A stretch of 64,000 nucleotides of DNA from DASWZN01 sp036404435 (GTDB taxonomy: Bacteria > Acidobacteriota > Terriglobia > Bryobacterales > Bryobacteraceae). The stretch is taken from positions 42,195 to 106,194 of the forward strand of contig DASWZN010000069.1 of NCBI GenBank assembly GCA_036404435.1, written 5' to 3'. Within the stretch, counting starts at the first letter, position 1, and each line of letters starts with the position of its first letter. The position numbers and the translations under genes were made by a program. The notes below the pieces were generated by a model, which saw only the letters and a list, made by a program, of their open reading frames with translations, searched no databases and was not told the DNA's origin. Below, piece by piece: positions 61,509-64,000 of this stretch.

Positions 61509-62821
61509 ATCTGGACTTTCCAGAGCTGCGAAGACTGCTCGCCGTCGGTACGGGCGTGGGCATCGAGATCGAAGACGATGTGCTGCGCGTGGCTGCGGTG
61601 CGGTTGAGGCCGACCGGAGCCCGTCTGCTGGGGGCGGCCACCATCAACGGTTTCCGCGAGCGGACTGCGGCCGGCTGGGGTGCGGTGTGCGCGGATTTCC
61701 TCAAGCGCACCGGCGCCAGCCATCTGGCGGCCACAGTGCTTTTGCCCCGGCGCGACGTCATCGTGAGGCTGCTGATGCTGCCTGGCGTCCGGGACCAGGA
61801 CATCGCCCCTGCCATTGAGTTCCAGATCGATTCGATGCACCCGTTTGCGGAGGAGCAGGCGGCCTATGCCTGGACCCGGCTTGGCCGCAGCGGAGCGGTG
61901 CTGGTCGCCATCACGCGTAAAGAAACATTGGAGCGCTACTTCGGCCTGTTCGCGGAAGCCGGAATCAAGGTCGCCGCGTTCACTTTCTCAGCCGCAGTCC
62001 TCTACTCGGCCTCCCGGCTTTTGGCGCGGCCGCCGGCGGGCGGCTTTCTGACCTTCCTCCCGGCCGGCGACGGCCTGGAAGCTTACGGCGAGAGCGAAGC
62101 CCGGCCGGTGTTTTCCGCAGCCTTCGATTTGCCGCGGGACCGGGCCGCGGGCCTCGCCACCGCTGAGCTGCGCCTCGATTCCGGCCTGGAGCCAGTGGAC
62201 GCCGCCGCGCTGCTGCCGAGCCCCGCGGGCGCCCCCCCCGACTACGATTTCTCCCGCAACGCACTGGCGTACGCGGCGGCGCTGGCCGGGGCGTGCCCCC
62301 GGCTGGCGCTGCCCATCAACCTGCTGCCGCCCGAGAACCGCAGCTCGAACGCGCGCGCGATGTACGTGCCTACGGTAGTCCTGGCGGCCGCCGCCCTGTT
62401 GTCGGTGGGGGCGCTGGCCTCGATCTCGCCGGTCAAAGATCGCGAATATCTGCGCGCTCTCGAGAAGGAGACGGTCCGGCTCCAACCGCTGGCGGGCAAG
62501 GCGGGCCAGATCGACCATGCTATCGACGCGACGCGCGCCCGGGCCCGGCAACTGGACGACTTCCGCCGCCGCTCCAAGAGTGCGCTCGATGCCTTGGCGG
62601 AAGTGAACAAGCTGCTGGAACCGCCCGCCTACCTAAGCTCCCTCGAAATGGCGCAGGATTCCATCACGCTGACCGGAAGCGCCGAACGCGCCGAGCCGCT
62701 GCTGAAGATGTTCGACAACTCGCCGCTGTTTCAGGGTTCGGAGTTCACCATCCCGCTTACCCCCAGCGGCAAGATGGAGATGTTCCGGATCCGCGCGGCC
62801 CGCAAGGGAGTGCCGCAGTGA
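61505..62821 (+). CDS. PilM/GspL-like actin-fold protein
   Basis: A 438-residue protein with an actin-like cytoplasmic domain (VGTGVGIEIEDDVLRVAAVRL; LPRRDVIVRLLMLPGV), one transmembrane helix at about residue 287-305 (VPTVVLAAAALLSVGALASI) and a periplasmic PilN-like domain. It corresponds to GspL (fused PilM-PilN type). It overlaps gspK by 4 nt. It links GspE to the membrane platform. Confidence 0.87.
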   Translation: MNLDFPELRRLLAVGTGVGIEIEDDVLRVAAVRLRPTGARLLGAATINGFRERTAAGWGAVCADFLKRTGASHLAATVLLPRRDVIVRLLMLPGVRDQDIAPAIEFQIDSMHPFAEEQAAYAWTRLGRSGAVLVAITRKETLERYFGLFAEAGIKVAAFTFSAAVLYSASRLLARPPAGGFLTFLPAGDGLEAYGESEARPVFSAAFDLPRDRAAGLATAELRLDSGLEPVDAAALLPSPAGAPPDYDFSRNALAYAAALAGACPRLALPINLLPPENRSSNARAMYVPTVVLAAAALLSVGALASISPVKDREYLRALEKETVRLQPLAGKAGQIDHAIDATRARARQLDDFRRRSKSALDALAEVNKLLEPPAYLSSLEMAQDSITLTGSAERAEPLLKMFDNSPLFQGSEFTIPLTPSGKMEMFRIRAARKGVPQ

Positions 62822-63411
62822 GTCTCAATCGGCGCGACAGGCGGGCGCTAGCCATTTTGGGCGCGTGCGCCGCGGTGGCTGCCCTCGTTGCGATCTACCT
62901 GTTCGCCGGCGGCGGCGCCGCCCCCGCGGCCGCCCAATCGGACAACATCCCCGCCGCCGAGAAGCGTCTGGCGCGGGTGCGCCAGCAAGCGGCGACGGTG
63001 GACGGGAAGCAGCAGGTGCTGAAGCAGGTTTCGGCCGAACTGGCACAACGCGAGAAGGGCATCATCCAGGCCGGGACCGCCGCGCAGGCGCAGGCTCTGT
63101 TGCTCGACCTGGTGCGCCGTACGGCCCGCGAGCAGACGCCGCCGGTCGAGCTCAGCGGGGTCGAGTTCCAGCCCGCTTCCCAGTTCGGCGAGTACGCGGA
63201 AGTGCACGTGGGCATTCAATTCACCTGCCACATCGAGGAGTTGCTGAACCTGCTCGCCGACTTGGCGAACCGGCCCGAGGCGATCACCACGGACGAGATG
63301 CACATCAGCGCTCACGACGCCAAGCAGAAGACCATTTCGGTCCGCATGCTCGTTTCCGGGGTGATCCCGCGCCGGCTCGTGCCGGACAAGAAAGGGAGCG
63401 CCCGGTTTTGA
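62818..63411 (+). CDS. GspM/PilO-like protein
   Basis: A 197-residue protein from GTG 62818 (GTGA overlap). One membrane helix at residues 10-30 (LAILGACAAVAALVAIYLFAGG), a coiled coil, then a ferredoxin-like periplasmic domain (ELSGVEFQPASQFGEYAEVHVGIQF is the PilO-type strand pattern). The likely partner of the PilM/GspL-like protein. Confidence 0.82.
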   Translation: MSLNRRDRRALAILGACAAVAALVAIYLFAGGGAAPAAAQSDNIPAAEKRLARVRQQAATVDGKQQVLKQVSAELAQREKGIIQAGTAAQAQALLLDLVRRTAREQTPPVELSGVEFQPASQFGEYAEVHVGIQFTCHIEELLNLLADLANRPEAITTDEMHISAHDAKQKTISVRMLVSGVIPRRLVPDKKGSARF

Positions 63412-64000
63412 CGAAGAAGCTGCTGTTACTCGATTTTGCGCTGGCAGTCATCGTCTGCGTGCTCGTGGTTCAGGCGCGGGACCGCTGGACCGAGGCGCGC
63501 AAGCGGTCCGAGGTGATGTTCAGCCAAGCGCTGAAGCAGCTTCCGCCGCCGCCTTACTCCCCACTACCGGCCGTCCCCGGCGTCACCGCGGCGGCGTACA
63601 GCGCGGTGGCCCTGAAATGCCCGTTCAGCGCCGACCGGAACCCGACCGTGGTCGTCGAGCCGCCCAAAGAGCCGCCGATGCCGCCCCTCCCGATCTATTA
63701 CGGCATCATGAACCTGAGCGATGGCGAGACGGCGATCATGAGCGCCAAGGCGGGCGAGCCCAGCCAAGGGATCCATTTTGGCGAGAAGGTGGGCGAGTTT
63801 ACCCTGCTGGCGGTCGAGGACGACAAGGTAACACTGGAGTGGAACGGCAAGACCGTGACCAAGAAGGTCTCGGAGTTGAGGGCGCCTGCGGAAACGAGCC
63901 GGGCCGCCGCCTCCAGGTTGGCAGAGGCGTCGCCCCCCAAGACGCAGCAGCCCCTCGCTCCAGCCGACGCATCGCCTTCGGACGATATCGGCGGGGGCGC
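63408..64000 (+). CDS. GspC-like protein, partial (runs off the window)
   Basis: It begins with TTG at 63408, overlapping the previous stop (TTGA). One N-terminal membrane helix (LLLLDFALAVIVCVLVVQA), a Pro-rich linker, then an HR-domain-like stretch: KCPFSADR, YYGIMNLSDGETAIMS and GEFTLLAVEDDKVTLEW. This matches the layout of GspC/PilP-type connectors between the inner-membrane platform and the GspD secretin. At least 197 codons are present and there is no stop before the window end. Confidence 0.72.
   Translation, partial: MTKKLLLLDFALAVIVCVLVVQARDRWTEARKRSEVMFSQALKQLPPPPYSPLPAVPGVTAAAYSAVALKCPFSADRNPTVVVEPPKEPPMPPLPIYYGIMNLSDGETAIMSAKAGEPSQGIHFGEKVGEFTLLAVEDDKVTLEWNGKTVTKKVSELRAPAETSRAAASRLAEASPPKTQQPLAPADASPSDDIGGG

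Overview
The window is a high-GC bacterial chromosome segment that reads as Acidobacteriota, probably a soil lineage near Bryobacterales/Solibacter. This is an inference, since no rRNA or other phylogenetic marker is present. It rests on three proteins with the 'VWFA-related Acidobacterial domain' layout, two PEP-CTERM proteins, a winged-helix/TolB-like/TPR regulator, a type II secretion operon with a PilM/GspL-like protein, several small toxin-antitoxin modules, and intergenic palindromic repeats. No rRNA, tRNA, CRISPR array, prophage or transposase gene was found.

Layout. 0-9.3 kb: housekeeping metabolism (FAD reductase, hemL, class III aminotransferase, coaD, class I aminotransferase, manA), two stand-alone LuxR-type HTH proteins, a DUF421 membrane protein and a ribbon-helix-helix/PIN pair. 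9.3-18 kb: a surface-polysaccharide-like region with a glycosyltransferase, a lower-GC multi-pass membrane protein, two tandem 624-residue membrane-protein paralogues, intact mtaB, and a frameshifted copy of the 3' end of mtaB 6 kb away. 18-27 kb: PEP-CTERM protein, penicillin-binding transpeptidase, a secreted 1127-residue protein followed by a VWFA protein, an M23 peptidase and an RNB-type ribonuclease. 27-34 kb: nucleotidyltransferase pair, sigma-54 response regulator and histidine kinase with a small exported protein, OmpA-like lipoprotein, methyltransferase. 34-38.6 kb: a two-ATPase CoA-dehydratase-activase-like protein overlapping an HgdB-like partner. 38.6-43.4 kb: small membrane protein, DUF433/DUF5615 module, folC and an APC permease, AbrB/RelE-like module. 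43.5-53.7 kb: operon of TPR protein, carboxylesterase and two VWFA proteins; winged-helix/TolB/TPR regulator; HAF-repeat surface protein; second PEP-CTERM protein. 53.9-64 kb: one unbroken operon of ECF sigma factor, anti-sigma factor, small exported protein and gspE-F-G-H-I-J-K-L-M plus a GspC-like gene cut by the window end.

Genes are tightly packed, with many ATGA/GTGA/TTGA overlaps (coaD to manA, folC/permease, and the whole secretion operon). The most unusual items are: a family of GC-rich inverted-repeat elements with a 49-nt block identical in two copies; a second repeat family that appears to have entered the leader of gspJ; the partial mtaB duplication flanking the polysaccharide-like genes; a PIN toxin with Gly in place of a conserved acidic residue; a sigma/anti-sigma pair at the head of a secretion operon; and several genes whose only promoter-like -10 lies 6-8 nt from the start codon, suggesting leaderless transcripts. 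No clearly new multi-gene system can be proved from sequence alone. The best candidates are the TPR/esterase/VWFA operon and the sigma-driven secretion operon.
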